Positions 45,282 through 57,494 of a DNA stretch of 64,000 nt are shown here, piece by piece; positions within the stretch are counted from its first letter, which is position 1, and every line of letters starts with the position of its first letter. Source of the stretch: Oxyruncus cristatus (Eukaryota > Chordata > Aves > Passeriformes > Cotingidae). The position numbers and the translations under genes were made by a program. The notes beneath the pieces are model-generated. The model was given only the letters and a program-made list of their open reading frames with translations, ran no database searches and was not told the origin of the DNA. The stretch lies in contig VXAY01007405.1 in NCBI GenBank assembly GCA_013399855.1, positions 412,264-476,263 on the forward strand, given 5' to 3'.

Positions 45282-45687
45282 TTGACAATTTGCAGCCTGG
45301 GATGCCAAGGCAGATTCCACAGCTTGCTGTGGCCCATGGAATTCCCGAGCTCTGCTCCTCAGGAGTTCACTGCAGGGGAAGGAGAGCACACCATGGCCCT
45401 GCTGCTGTCCATGGGCACCTCAAATTCTGCTTCATCTCCTCCTTTCATGACAGAACTCTGGGGGCACAGTAAAATATGCAGCTCTTTCTGTGCATATACA
45501 CGGATTTTGTTGTATAACCACAGCTGTTACCGCGACTGAGAACTTCTTGCTCATGAAAAAGGCAGGTTCAAACAAAACCTGTCCTCGATTTCTCAGCTTT
45601 TGGTTTCAACAAAATTATTTAAGAGTACGTGGCAGAAGTGAACACATTTTGAGCTTTTGTGTCAAAATTACGTGTGGTTGTCGTATT
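45282..45687. other. Unique spacer between CR1 copies, no gene seen
   Basis: Nothing recognised. Confidence 0.5.
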
Positions 45688-45808
45688 TCAAGGAGTGTCT
45701 GGCCAGTGCTCTCTGGCACAGGGTGGGATTGTTGGGGTGTCTGTGCAGGTCCAGGAGTTGGATCCATGATCCTTGTGGGTCCCTCCCAGCTCAGGATATT
45801 CCATGGAT
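45688..45808 (+). mobile_element. CR1-type tail with TGTTGGGGTGTCTGTGCAGG block (plus)
   Basis: CAAGGAGTGTCTGGCCAGTG, CTCTGGCACAGGGTGGGATT, GTTGGGGTGTCTGTGCAGGT, TTGGATCCATGATCCTTGTG, GGTCCCTCCCAGCTCAGGAT, ATTCCATGGATC. It matches the fragment at 60566 block by block, and its last 60 bases match the tail at 5411. Confidence 0.88.
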
Positions 45809-46317
45809 CTCCTTCATTGCAACGGGAGTCTTTCCTTGACCCCGTGTCAGATAAATCAGCGAATATTTTAACACCCACCCAAACTGGAAGGGCAACTTCG
45901 GCAAAGAAGCAGAAGAGGGGAAATCCCTGGGGAAAAAAACCCAGGGAATATTTTACACCTGCACTGATGTTGCACCTAATTTGGTTCCCGACATGATGCT
46001 TCTCCATTAAATAACACCAGAAGTCCTGCAGCCTCAGCGGGCACAGGCACACTCAGACTCGCCTGCAAACAACAACAAACCGAAATGAAGGCAGTTTGGA
46101 GGCATTTCCTGGGAAAAAGATTCATGGTTCTGTTTCCATGGAAGCGACAGCACATCCCAAGTGGCAGCAAGAGCTGACAGAGAGTGGCTGGGAGAGTTAA
46201 AGTGCCATCTCCTCCTTCCTGGCAGAGCAGGGGGGCAGAGGCGGGGGATGGCTCCGGAAAAGAACACGGGAAAATGCAAGAGGACACATGGACATATGGC
46301 TAAATGGAAAGTCTGGA
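45809..46317. other. Unique stretch, no gene seen
   Basis: No element recognised. Confidence 0.5.
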
Positions 46318-46402
46318 GAGCTGGGGTGATTCTCAGCTCTGCCACAAACTTTCCTGTGTCCCTTTGGGCAACTCACAGAAGACGTGTCCCAGCTCCTGTG
46401 GA
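46318..46402 (+). mobile_element. MIR-like (CORE-SINE) fragment
   Basis: GAGCTGGGGTGATTCTCAGC, TCTGCCACAAACTTTCCTGT, GTCCCTTTGGGCAACTCACA follow the ancient amniote MIR consensus (TTCRAATCCCAGCTCTGCCAC, CTGTGTGACCTTGGGCAA) with scattered changes. The B-box-like end of the tRNA head and the start of the core are kept. The rest is lost or too diverged to see. Confidence 0.6.
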
Positions 46403-47306
46403 AATCAATAATTGATTTCACCGGGCACGAAATCAGAGCCTCAACCATCCTGGACAGGCTCCCTGGGCACCCCACGGCTCAGGGTCAAGCCCTGCTTGGT
46501 TTCCCTGTTGATCTTCTGCCCTCATTAGGCATAAAACACTCCATGTTTTCCATGGTTTCCGAGCTCCCCCAGACTTTTAATATCTACCCCTTCAGATCTT
46601 TATACAAAAGCTGTTAAACCCAGTGCTGGCAACTCCACAGCACTAAGTACATGGAACCTTCAGGGAAGCCTTTCCTTGTCTTTGGATCAGATGCTTCAAT
46701 TTGCCTCTGTGTTTTGTTTTTCTTTTTTTCACTTCAGACCAGGCTTGATGAGCAGAAGTGTTGAAGAATGAGGGGGGTGAGGAGGGACAAGGGAGAAAAT
46801 CACTGCTGTGTGCAAATATTAGTGATTGTATTGAAAATTCCTTCTCAGGACCCGTAATGAGCCACATCCAGAGACAGGAGGACCCATTGAGTGGCTGCTG
46901 GAGTGGGATCTGGGATCAGTTCACCTTAGAAATGAAAGCACAGTGTGAAAGGACAGGAGAGCATCAAACTTCAGCTTATTGCAAGTATCACATGTTTTTG
47001 TTGTGATCTCCCACGTCCTGCTTCCTAACTCTTCACTCCTTTTGACCTGAAAAAGTATGGCTGGCTCAGAATAGCCATTTTTTGGTATTGTCTTGGGGGC
47101 CTGGAGAGAAGCTTGCAACAAAATCCTGCTCTTTCACGGAATTATTTTGGCTGGAGCTTGATTTGTCTACCGTTTAAACTCAGCCTTCGACCCCCGGGAC
47201 AAAGAGCACGATGGAATCTCTGCCTTTCCTCTTCTCCGTGGTTTGACTGAGTGGGTTTTCGGAAAATGAACCAGGCTGTGCTGTGCAGGAGGAGGGGTTA
47301 AATGGT
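46403..47306. other. Unique non-coding stretch, no gene seen
   Basis: Nothing recognised. Pyrimidine run at 46716-46731. Confidence 0.5.
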
Positions 47307-47427
47307 GGAGATGGAGATACAGGAGATATGTAGACAGAGATGTAAAATATACGAGATACATGAGACAGAGATATGAGATCTATGAGATGGATACATCAGA
47401 TGTATGAGACGGAGATGTGCTATACAG
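47307..47427. repeat. Degenerate GAGAYA/GAGATA minisatellite
   Basis: GATGGAGATACAGGAGATAT is followed by GAGATACATGAGACAGAGAT and GAGATCTATGAGATGGATAC. Recurrent GAGATA/GAGACAGAGAT words occur at 10-25 base spacing. Purine-rich on the plus strand. Confidence 0.75.
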
Positions 47428-49765
47428 GACACGGGGTTAAATGATGGTACTGCCCACCTCAAAATCCTAGAAATAATTCCACAGGCTCCCGGGCTCACAC
47501 GAGGACTTTGCAGATCCCTGTTAACACCAGTGGGCTTGCACAAGCTCTGGCCTGGCTACCAGGGCTTCCTCAGGCAGCAAGAATCCAACCCAACCTGTTG
47601 GCCCCGAACGTCCTCACTACCCCATGCACTGATTACCCCAACTGTTGAACTTCAAGCCCCTTTCCAAGAGCTTTCCCTGCTCCAGAGGGGGAACTGCGGA
47701 GCAGGGCCACGCACAGCAGGCAGGGAAGGAGCTGCAGTGCTCTGGCTTACTGGGTGTTGGTGGGGGTTTTATTTTTAATGGTTTCTGGCACTGCATTTCA
47801 CTGAGGTAAGTGCTTTGTTTCTCCCTCCAGTGGCACTCAGCTCCCTGGGGTTTCCTTAGGAATGCTGGAGAATGTCCACTTGGTTTACTTCTGTTGTGCA
47901 TGTGCTGTACAAGCCTTTGGCCGTGTTTGCCAGACGAAAGGACAGGCTGCTGCTACTTAAAGGAAATATTTTTAATTGCATTGTATTGATCTCCTCGTGT
48001 CCTGGTGGAGTGGATGTTCTGGGGCTGACGGATACGGCAGAATGGGGTGGGGTGGAGCTGGTTTATGTGGACAGATCAGCTCTGAATTAATACCATTTAA
48101 GGGGTTTTAACCCAGCCAGTTATTTTGGTGCCTCTGCCTCTATTTGAGCCGCCCAAAATCTGTCTCTGCCGTTGACGGACTGAACGAAATGCACAAAACT
48201 GAGCGTTCTCCCCTTTCCCTGCCACGCTTTCTGCATGAAGGTTCCACCACAGCCACACCACCCAGCCACCACACATCGATGTGACGTCTCCATTCGTGGC
48301 TGCTGCAGTTCACATGTGGGATTTCCCCCCCTTCTGTGCCCTTGGAGAGGCTCCTGGGAGATGGGCCCAGGTTTTTACGTTGCTCCCCCTCACGAGATGA
48401 AACAGTCTGTGGAGCCCTTGGCGTCCTCAAGGGTGGTGGTGGGGGGGGTGGCGGAAAAAAGGCTTAATTTTGCAAATCCTTGGATATAAACAGGTTAACA
48501 CAGAGCCGTGGAGCAGAACCATTCCCTTTATCATTGCTCTTCTGCGTTCTGCTAATACGCAGTTCAGAGCTGGTAAATGACATCTGCACGTTGATGCAGG
48601 ACCAGGGAGTTCTAAAATTGTTTTCACATTTATATGTAAAGCAATTACTGATGACTTTTTTTTTTTTTCCTCCCTTTTTTTTCCCTCTGCCTCATAACCT
48701 GAGAAGTGGAGCAGACATACAGGAAGTCTTACTTTTTTATTTCACTCCGGTAGACTTGTAAAGCAGGCAGCTCTGGGGTGCAGTGCAACAGGAGGCAAAT
48801 GAAACTTGAATTGGGTTTTTATTGCATCACTTGTAGCCCCTTAATGTGGGCCGATACCTTCAGGTTGGGGAAGGGGGCAAGCAGGGAACGACCAGCGTGT
48901 TCTGACAGTACAATCCTTCCCAACAGATGCGCATTCCTGGTGCTCCGTGCATCATTCCCAGCGCTTCTCCCCACCCTGGTTGTTCTAATCTGTCGTGTTT
49001 AGGGCACTGGGGAATGCAATTTGGTGTTTTTTTTTTTTCCCCCCACTTGTTACTTTGGAAACTGCTCTGTGAGACGCTCCTCCGAGCCTACATGTTCTTT
49101 CAGGAGGCCTAATTAATTCATTTGCAGAGTGCCTGCTTCTCTCCCTGCTCATTCTGCCGAGGTGCTAAGTCTTGTAATCAGAGAGAAAGAACCTGAACAG
49201 ATTTGTTTTCACGTTCTACATTTCGAGGCTGATCGGATTCAGCGCCGGAAAAAAGAGACATCTTGCGGAGTAACGACAGTTCTTGGGTCAGGATTAGCTG
49301 AGTCGAGCCCTCCTCGCACCTGGTTTTCCCACCCAAGCCCCTGGAACACGTGCTGAGCTCTAACAAGGAAAACCTGGACCTGCTGGAGCTCAGCTGTGTC
49401 TGCCCTTTGCCACAACCCCCCGGGTTTGCTCAGGGACAGGGTCTGGTTTTCCACGCCGAAGTGGAAGCAGAGGGAAGGCTGTGGAGTGCATCCATCACCA
49501 GTAATTAATGACCCACTGCCTGGTGCCAGGCTGGGGCTCCTGTTTCTGCCCAGGCACTTGGCACAGGGATGGGGCAGTTTATGGCCTCCGTGGAGGGAGG
49601 GGACAGAGGTGAAGGGGAGTGGTGACATCTGGCTGCAGCTCCCATCCATCTTGGGGCTTCACTCTCGAGCTCCTGCAGCCTGTCATCGCAATTTTGGCCT
49701 AAAAACCAGGAGGAATGAGGGTCCTAAGTGGCTGTGTGGAATCCCTGGGGCATCTGCTTTTCGGA
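47428..49765. other. Unique non-coding stretch, no gene seen
   Basis: GGTGGTGG and G runs at 48432-48454. T runs at 48657-48668 and 49027-49038. ORFs to 136 codons overlap on both strands without domains. Confidence 0.5.
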
Positions 49766-49921
49766 GAGTCACAGAATCCCAGGGGGGTTTGGGTTGGAAG
49801 GGACCTTAAAGCTCATCCCACCCCAGCCCCTGCCGTGGGCAGGGACACCTTCCACTACACCAGGTGACTCTGTCCAGCCTGGCCTTGGATTCTTCCAGGG
49901 ATGACTAATTCACAACCTCTC
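49766..49921 (-). mobile_element. CR1 LINE, 3' fragment of about 155 bp (minus)
   Basis: GAGTCACAGAATCCCAGGGG, GTTTGGGTTGGAAGGGACC, CCCTGCCGTGGGCAGGGAC, CCTGGCCTTGGATTCTTCCA. The right end fades around CACAACCTCTC. Confidence 0.92.
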
Positions 49922-52407
49922 TTTTATGGAAGCTCAATTTTGTGTTTAGGGGTGGCTGCCCAAAGATTTCTGGAGTGGGTGGGACTCTGTGGCTCTTTGT
50001 CCGTCGTTTTTAAGGGCTGGAAAGACCTCGAGGATTTCACCTGCTGAGAGAGATTGGTTTGCCATGGTATCTGTGAGACGGAGCTTCCTGCTTGGATCCA
50101 CAGCCTTTAACACTCCTGCATTTGGGAACAGCAGCTATTTTTAAACTCATAAGCACAGCTATACCCGAGACACAGAGCTGCTGGTGTGGGGTTTGTGGTG
50201 GGCTCAAGGCTGAAGATGTTTATTTTCTGCACAAGCTGGATGTGCTGAACCCTAAAGCCCTTTGTTCCTCTCTGTGAGCTGCGTGGTACCCTAAATAAAC
50301 GTATTTAAATGTGCTGAGAGGCACCTAATCAAACAAATCAGAGGGCAAAATGCCTGTGAGTACTTCACCTTTCGGGCATCTTCTGACACATGGACATGAG
50401 CAATTCAAATTTGACTGTGTCCACTTATTCTCCCCTTGTAATGATGCCTCTGTATGTGCTGAAGTACATAATTTAGGGTGCCCTCCTGGGGGAGGAGGGA
50501 GCTGTTCAGTAGCACTAGAAAGAGAGTCCACATTGCTGAGGAGATCTTCCTGACCAGGCAATCAAGGCCTTAAAAAAAAAAACAACAAAATTAAATAAAA
50601 TAAGAGAAGAAGCTGTTATTAACAATAATTTATTGTGGAAAAATATTTACATAGACACAAATATTTCGCTCGGCGCGTTAGGGTCAGGAAAAAACCCGTC
50701 TCTTGTCCTGTAGCTCTCATATATTATTCATTCTTGCTGTTTGGCTCTTTTCATGTAGAGATCTCAAACCATTTTGCAAATGAAGATGTAAATTGTTCTC
50801 CTTGTTTCATACAGGAATGGCTTAGGGAGAGAAACCAGCACAGTGTAGGACCACCAGAGGCCTGGAATTAGAGCTTGGCCTCCACCATCCTGGTCCAGTG
50901 CCTCATAAACTGGATTCTGGAGATGCTGTTTTGATTTAGGGTGGAAAACATGATGGGATTGATTAGGAGGAAGGCAAGGTGGAGAGGCTGGTGGCAGGGA
51001 AAGGAAAGGGAAGCGCAGCACTGGAGGTTTGAGGTGAGAAGAGAAGGAAAAAGCAGAGGTAGGGTAAGGAGTAGGTGAAGAGATTCTTCCTTGTGCCTGG
51101 AGTGGACTAAAAGGATCAAAGCTGGCAGGGATGGAGGATGTGTGTGCTCTGACTCCCAGTGCTGCCAGGGAGCTGAAAAAACTTCCAGAAGCAACTGCAG
51201 GCATTGAACCTCAGCCCTTTAACTCACCAAGGGGCACAGGTTCCTGACTTGTTTTAATACCTTCATGATTAACAACGAACATCTAAGTGACTTTGCAAAT
51301 GGGAGAACTCACACGCTGTGAGCCTCTGTTAAAATATGACCCCCGGTCCTCGTGCTTGTTGGCAAAATCACCTGCTGTGGGCTCTGTGCCCAAATGATGC
51401 TTCTGCTACTGAATATCTGCAACTCACCCACCCAGGTGATGACACCTCTTGAATTTCTCAGGCTAAAAGATGTCACTCTGGGCCTGGGAGGGCGTTTGAT
51501 TTCATTCCAGGCATGAAGTAACAAATTGCCTTTAATGGCAGCATCGCCAGAAAAAGGCCTCCCTCGCTTTTTCATGTCACTTCCAAGTGCCTTGCTGATA
51601 TTTTCATGGATTTTTATTATACAGCTTGTTATGCAGCAGCAACAGCCACTCCAGGTTCTTGGGGAAAGGGTAGGGGGGACTCAGCTCTCATAAGAACTCG
51701 TGCACTCGTGGTTTTAATGTCTTTTACTTCAAAGCAAGGAGCTGATGTGATCTTTCATCATCTCAGCTGTTGTTTACCAGCTTCCTACAGATGCTGTTTG
51801 AACTAACAAACCCCACATTTCCTGGTCGGAGCGAGGAATTCCCTCGGTGGCTGCAATCCCTTCACTTGGAGGCTCAGGAGTCCTGATTGAATGATGCCAC
51901 TAACAAGAAGGGGATAAACCATTTAAAAGTTCAGTATCACCTTTCAGTCAAAGGATAACTGGCCAAATTACTTTGGCTCAGCTCCTCAGCCCTGCTCCTT
52001 ATTTACTGCTCTGAGGGAAAACCACCAGCAATTCCAAAGCTGGATTTGGGGTCAGTTTACTCCGTGTCTCACAAACAGAGGGACGAGTTCCCGGTGCAGG
52101 GGCTTCTCTCTGACACTGATCTACGACCAGAGCTTGGTTTCCTTGCCGTCCTTTAAATCAGCTGAAATCCAGAAACTGCAGGTGAGGAAAGAGCTGCCAG
52201 GTCACCTGTTCTGAGAGGATCAGAGCAGGCTCTTCAGTGCCCGTGATCAAAGCGTGTGAGTGCCTGGGATGGACAAAATAGCAGTAGCTGGAGTTTTTTC
52301 CCCCCCTCCTCTACCTCCTGGTTTTTTATTCCTTTTCCCCAGCCCATCAGCAGTGTGATCCTGTTGCTTTCATCCCTTTTTATATGCATATATTTTGTAT
52401 ATATATA
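49922..52407. other. Unique non-coding stretch, no gene seen
   Basis: A run at 50572-50583. Purine-rich segment at 50960-51080 (GGAAAGG/AGAGG words). Otherwise nothing recognised. The final bases before the gap are (TA)-rich. Confidence 0.5.
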
Positions 52408-52527
52408 NNNNNNNNNNNNNNNNNNNNNNNNNNNNNNNNNNNNNNNNNNNNNNNNNNNNNNNNNNNNNNNNNNNNNNNNNNNNNNNNNNNNNNNNNNNNN
52501 NNNNNNNNNNNNNNNNNNNNNNNNNNN
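52408..52527. other. Assembly gap (120 N) inside a TATA repeat
   Basis: Both edges are TATATATA/TATATG, so the gap sits in an AT microsatellite. The number of N is likely a placeholder. The frames that cross it carry no information. Confidence 0.98.
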
Positions 52528-53245
52528 TATATGAGTTCAGATATTCTGAGTCCCAGGAAGGTGTGAGTCAGCAACTGTGTATCAGTCTATGGAGTGGGAC
52601 TGTGCCAAAGGACCATAATTCCCTTTGCTTCCCATCCTCCTTTTCCAAGCATTTCTGTGGCAAACTGTGGGCTCTGGAACCACCTAGGCCCAGCCAGCTG
52701 AAAATGCCCCTTTTTGGGTGCTGGCAGGTTCCAACCCACACCTCATGTTGGAAGACTCCTGTCTCCAGTGCAGTTTCGGTGAACAAAACTTGAATTGTCC
52801 TGAAAGAGAAACTAAACTGATTTTCCAAGGCATCAGTGCACCTAAGCAAAATAAACATTCTGTAGGGCAACTTCCAGGTCATTTCTATGTTGACTTTCTG
52901 GGGTTTTTTTTGTTTGTTTTTGGTTTTGTTTTTTTTTTTTTTTTTTCCCAGCCAAGCAGCCACCTCTTAGAGCAAAAGGCAAAACCACCAGGTTGGACTC
53001 TGCTCCTAACGTTTCCTAATAGAACAGCAGTCTGGGAGGAAAGGGAATTTTTCTAAGGAGCATGTGTGGGAAAATGATGGAGAGCCTTGTTTCATACAGA
53101 TCCAAGAATAATTTTTCCCCTGCTCGGGATGCTCGGATATTTAGTCTGCGTCAGGGGCCTGGGACCTTTATCAATCAAAGAGCCACTTTGTCATCAAATG
53201 GAATCTGGGATTCACACTGAGATTGAACTCCACATAGGATCTGTG
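52528..53245. other. Unique stretch, no gene seen
   Basis: T/G-rich run at 52902-52948. No element recognised. Confidence 0.5.
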
Positions 53246-53320
53246 AAATAAGGGTCTGATTCTCAGCTGCACTGAGGCTCCTTTGTGCACCTACAGTGCC
53301 AAAAAAAGGCCCCCAAGACT
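53246..53320 (+). mobile_element. Possible ancient amniote repeat remnant
   Basis: AATAAGGGTCTGATTCTCAG, TGCACTGAGGCTCCTTTGTG and CACCTACAG resemble the GGGTCTGATTCTCA...ACTGAGGCTCCTTT segment of an old repeat that is common in reptile and bird genomes. I know it by wording only, so family assignment is open. Confidence 0.35.
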
Positions 53321-53832
53321 TGATTTTGCATCAGATCTTTCGTAAAATCTATTCACCCAAAGTGCTTTAGGGTTAAAATTAATTCAGTTAATGAGTTAAA
53401 TAACTGCCAAGGGAGAGAGAAATTAAGAGTCATGGGCAAGGGGGAAAAGAGATGCTTCCAGCTGAGTTTCGAAGAGAGTGTGAGTGAGTTGAAGGGGAAA
53501 AGAGATGCTAAGAAGATGCACTGATGGGCAAGAGCTGCAGAGGAGAAAGCTCCAATGCCCTGAGGGTCAAATTATAGGAAGGCAGGAGGAAGGGCCTCTT
53601 TCTGCAGGAGAATTGCTGCCAGTGGAAGTTGATTTAACACTCAGCACAGGCTGCTGAAGGTTTGCACTCAGTGGAGCCAGTTGCTATGAAGGTTGCCCAG
53701 GCTGTACAAACATTCACCTTTTGTTGTTCAGAACGCAATGGAAATTATCGTGGAGTGGGTTCCTGTTGCATCAGGCATTTCAGGAAAGAAAAGACGGGCT
53801 CTGACCAGGTCTTTGGACTCCCAGGGGCCGTT
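53321..53832. other. Unique stretch, no gene seen
   Basis: GGGGAAAAGAGATGCT occurs twice (near 53441 and 53494), probably by chance or a small duplication. Nothing else recognised. Confidence 0.5.
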
Positions 53833-54010
53833 TCATAGAACCACAGGATCATCCAGGTTGGAAAAGCCCTCCAAGACCATGGAGTCCAACCTGTGCCTGA
53901 TCCCCACCTTGTCCCCTTGTTCCAGGCATGGAGACTCCACCACCTCGCTGGGCAGCCCCTTCCAATGCCTGACCACCCTTTCCAGGAAGAAATTCCTCCT
54001 GAATTCGGAC
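53833..54010 (-). mobile_element. CR1 LINE, 3' fragment of about 180 bp (minus)
   Basis: CATAGAACCACAGGATCATC, CAGGTTGGAAAAGCCCTCCA, AGACCATGGAGTCCAACCTG, CATGGAGACTCCACCACCTC, GCTGGGCAGCCCCTTCCAAT, TTTCCAGGAAGAAATTCCTC. The GTTGGAAAAG tail places it with the subfamily of the copy at 25789 rather than with the GTTTGGGTTGG copies. Confidence 0.94.
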
Positions 54011-54544
54011 CAGACAGAGCTGGGGCTTGTGGAGAAATTACCTTCTCCTGCACCCGCATTCCTCTAGGTCTTTAGCGAGCCTTTAATTAATATTTGTTGG
54101 ACTCCTGGATCTCAGCCTCTCAAAGGTCTAGACAACAAAGAACATTTGCACAGATGTTTTTCAAGTGAGCCATTCTTTCCCAACTTTAATAGGACGTCTG
54201 ACTTCACGTGAGGCAGGACTTAAGTGGGGCTGAGCCTAAGAGCAACTGTGCTACATCAGGCTTTAAACAGCTCACAGCTCTGAGCATGGTTGGGCTGATG
54301 ACATTCCTTACGCTTTAAGAAGCCTCTGAGGCCCACAAACAGAAGTTTTACGTTTAATAGTTTGGATAGGAACAGCCTTGATTCACTTCCCTCGGTTTTA
54401 TATCACTGCTCTATCACAGCGTGATTATAGAAGGTGCCTTGGAAGCTCGGAGAGTAGTAAAGGCAGACCTGGATTTGCTCAGCAGAACTTGTGCGGGGCT
54501 TTACAAGAAATTTTCAGACAGACTCATCCGACAAAAGGTGGTTT
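54011..54544. other. Unique stretch, no gene seen
   Basis: No element recognised. Confidence 0.5.
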
Positions 54545-54700
54545 AAAAAAAGAAAAACAGAAAAAAAAAAAAACACCAAAAAAAACCAACCAAACAAAAA
54601 AACCCCACCCCAAACCAAACAAAAAAACCAAACCAAACCAAAACAAACAAACAAACAAAAAAACAAACCAAAAAACCCACCAACAAAAACTCAACCCGCT
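54545..54700. repeat. A-rich AAAC/CCAAA low-complexity tract
   Basis: About 150 bases of A with C, almost no T or G. CAAACAAACAAACAAA and CCAAACCAAACCAAA words. Lysine/asparagine/proline-rich frames across it are artefacts. Confidence 0.95.
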
Positions 54701-55496
54701 AAACCCCCAAAGCCCAAGCGCCTTGTTTGAGGAATGTAAATAAAACACGTCCTGGATATTCTCTTAAGTGGGATATGGGCAGCCTTGGGGTGATGTCAGA
54801 GGGAATTTTGCTTAATGTTCACTCTGTGGGAAGTTTGCTGTTACGTCCCAGGTTATTGGGAGCTCTGTAAATCAAGAAGGGATAGTGAGGGAGGGAACCG
54901 GGAGCTTTACTGATTGTGCCAACACAGCCCAGGGCTGAGCAGTCCCTCCCTTTACCTGTGGGTGGGTTCAGTGTAAAGCACAGGCAGGATTCTCCTGAGA
55001 CACGTTCCTTCAGAAGTCCCACTCAGACATTTGGGGGGAGCATTCCCAGGACACCGTGTGTTGCTTGAGAAGGTACTATAAAACAGCTCTGGGTCAGACA
55101 GACCCCCACCAGGGTTTTCCTGCAGGCCCTGGAGCTTGAAAAGGCTCCGATTTCCATAAATCCTGCCCGTGAACCCAGAGGCAAGGTTTGGATTGACCAT
55201 GTTGAGTCAGTGCCAGGTCTAAAACTAGAACGGGGTGCCCGTTTGGAGGGAAAAGAGCAATTAAGGTAATTTTTCTAGGCTCTCTCTGTATATATTCAGT
55301 GCCCATGGACTCGTCTCTCCCATCTGGTCTTGTTTCTTCTTCTCACAGGTCTGGTCTCTGTGGCCCAGGGGTGAACACAGAAAACTCTTCAAAACGGGGT
55401 CTGCCTCTAGTCTGTTGTTTTTGGATTCTGTGCATCCCTCTGTTTGATTTGGAGATACCTAGAATCACAAAGTGGAGGTCTGAGGGAGTTTCTCTG
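54701..55496. other. Unique stretch, no gene seen
   Basis: No element recognised. Confidence 0.5.
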
Positions 55497-55570
55497 AGAG
55501 CCTCATTTTCCTCTGTTCATCTGTGAACCAGGACAGATAATTCCTGCCTTACGGGCATGTAAATTTTAAT
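55497..55570 (+). mobile_element. MIR-like (CORE-SINE) 3' half fragment
   Basis: GAGCCTCATTTTCCTCTGTT, CATCTGTGAACCAGGACAGA, TAATTCCTGCCTTACGGGCA follow MIR (CCTCAGTTTCCTCATCTGTAAAATGGGGATAATA...CCTACCTTACAGG) in order, with moderate divergence. Confidence 0.6.
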
Positions 55571-55690
55571 AGTCTAGTCCTCAGTTCAGCAAAGCACTCG
55601 AGCACATTCTGTTGGAGTAAATGGGATTTTCGTTCTGTGATTACATTTTTTGGTGAACCAGGGCCACAATAAAACACTTGGAGATCGCTG
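55571..55690 (+). mobile_element. Possible ancient amniote repeat remnant (TTCAGCAAAGCACT type)
   Basis: CTCAGTTCAGCAAAGCACTC, GAGCACATTCTGTTGGAGTA, AATGGGATTTT and GAACCAGGGCC are reminiscent of an old reptile-wide repeat (TTCAGCAAAGCACTTAAGCAC...CAATGGGA). It immediately follows the MIR-like piece. Assignment by wording only. Confidence 0.35.
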
Positions 55691-57494
55691 GAATTAGAGC
55701 TGTTATAGAACTGTAATGTCATTATCAGCGTTTGGCAGTAAAACAAACCGCGGTGATATTTGTTCTCCAAGTGGTAAACGGGGTTTGGTAATTCTAAACA
55801 CATAATCTAGATCTGACAAATAGCCTGAGATGCTCGTGAATGATGGGCTTTCCTGGCTACTTTTGGTCTGTTTGGTTACTTAAAATGCAATAACTCAGCG
55901 GCTTAATGTGCTTTTCTGGGCTTGGGGAATGCAGCTTCAGCTCCTTTCTGGAAGTGGTTGAATCCACAGCCCTGAGGTCTGTGTGGCTGTCAGGGAATGG
56001 GTGTTATTCCAGGACCGGGAGCCCTTCATCTGTCCTGTTCGAGATTCTGTGTTTTATACAAACGAAGCTGTAACATAAATGCTCCCTGCCAAGGGCCGAG
56101 CCCCAGGCTGAGGGGGCTGCAGCAGGGCAGCTCTTTGCCGGTACCCGGAGCTGGAGTGCTTGGAAGAGCGGCCGCAGGGAAGGAGCAGCACGAGGAGGGA
56201 GGACACAAGAGTTGCCGGGAAAGGCAGGAGGAGGAGGCTGGAAGGGAAAGCTCAGCAGCTTGTTTACATCACCTCCGAGGGCTGATTGCAGCTTATCACA
56301 CACACAGCCCAGAGCTCAGTGTCTAGACAATCCTCTAATTGTCTCCCCTCCTAAGTAGCAGCTCTGGTGACATTCCAGACCTTGACCTCTGCCCTGTCCA
56401 GCGCCAAAGAAGTGCCGTGAGGAATCATGTAACACTGGGTATTAAAGATTGCTGGAAAAGGCCAGGGGGTCAACCTACTGTGGAGTTTGAGCAACAATGC
56501 TGGATAAAACTGCCTCTCGTTCCTCTGACAGCTGGGCTCGGCGTCTGAGCCGTGTGTGCACTCGGAAACCCAGGGATAAGGCCGGGCTGGAACACTTGGA
56601 GCTGTGCTGGGAAGGGGGAATGTAAAGTTCCAGGACAGCTGAGGCATTCACTCCTCCTTTTCATAAAGAGCTTGGGCAATCCCTGGTCAAGAAATGTGCT
56701 TTAAATATTCTCTATCTAGGTATTCCTGGACACTGTGGCTTGGGATGTCTGGGAAGAGCCTGCCAGGTCTGGAGCAGCAGGGTTATCTCTGTTAGAGCAC
56801 TTTAAATGACAGCAGTGGCTGCAGCTCAGGGATTGAGGAGACAGGAATCAGAGCACCAGCCACCGCTGGAAATCTCTGAGAACCTGCTGAGGGAAAAAGC
56901 CACAAAAGCCTGTGACTGCACAAGGAAATACCTGCATTTCAGGGCATTTTCTGTGCTCCAAACCCTTGTCTCTAAAAGGAACTCTGGGTATAACTTCCCC
57001 AAATGAGAATCCTCGTGGCTGCTGCTGTCAAACCCTCGCCTTCTGCACAGCCCAGTCCAAGGATCTGCCACTGGAAATCCGGGTTTTGGCACGCTGGAAG
57101 ATGAGGCTCTGAGCTTATGAACTGAAGGTCCAGTTCAGGGAGATAATTAAGCATATTGATATTTTTAGTAGACCTCTCATTAGAGATGTCCTGAAATGCA
57201 GTCTCCAGTTAGATTGTTGTCTAATAACAGCTGCCCTTATCATGTGAGTTTGACTGTCTGTGAGCTATTCAAGTTGAGCCTTTCCTTTTAAACAATAAGA
57301 AATGAGCTTGGAAATGTATAAAAATTCTTAGTGAACTCTCCAAGCGCTGTAAACGGAGGTAACTGTTAAAATCTGTGGAGCTCTGCCAGGTTACATCCGC
57401 TAAAGATCCGACTTTCTATTCCCAGGCACAGGAAAGGTGTTACTGCGTAAATGACTGCAGAAATTATTGCTGAAAGGTTTTATGCTCAGAGGCA
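55691..57494. other. Unique non-coding stretch, no gene seen
   Basis: Moderate CpG at 56085-56215. AT-rich, CpG-poor part at 57115-57420 with ATTA/TAAT words. ORFs to 109 codons lack domains. Confidence 0.5.

Noticed and set aside
52256..52793. ORFs crossing the 120-N gap
   Set aside because: The unknown bases give runs of undefined residues, so the frames cannot be judged.
53441..53510. 16-base word GGGGAAAAGAGATGCT repeated 53 bases apart
   Set aside because: The sequence between and around the words does not align, so a tandem duplication is not supported.
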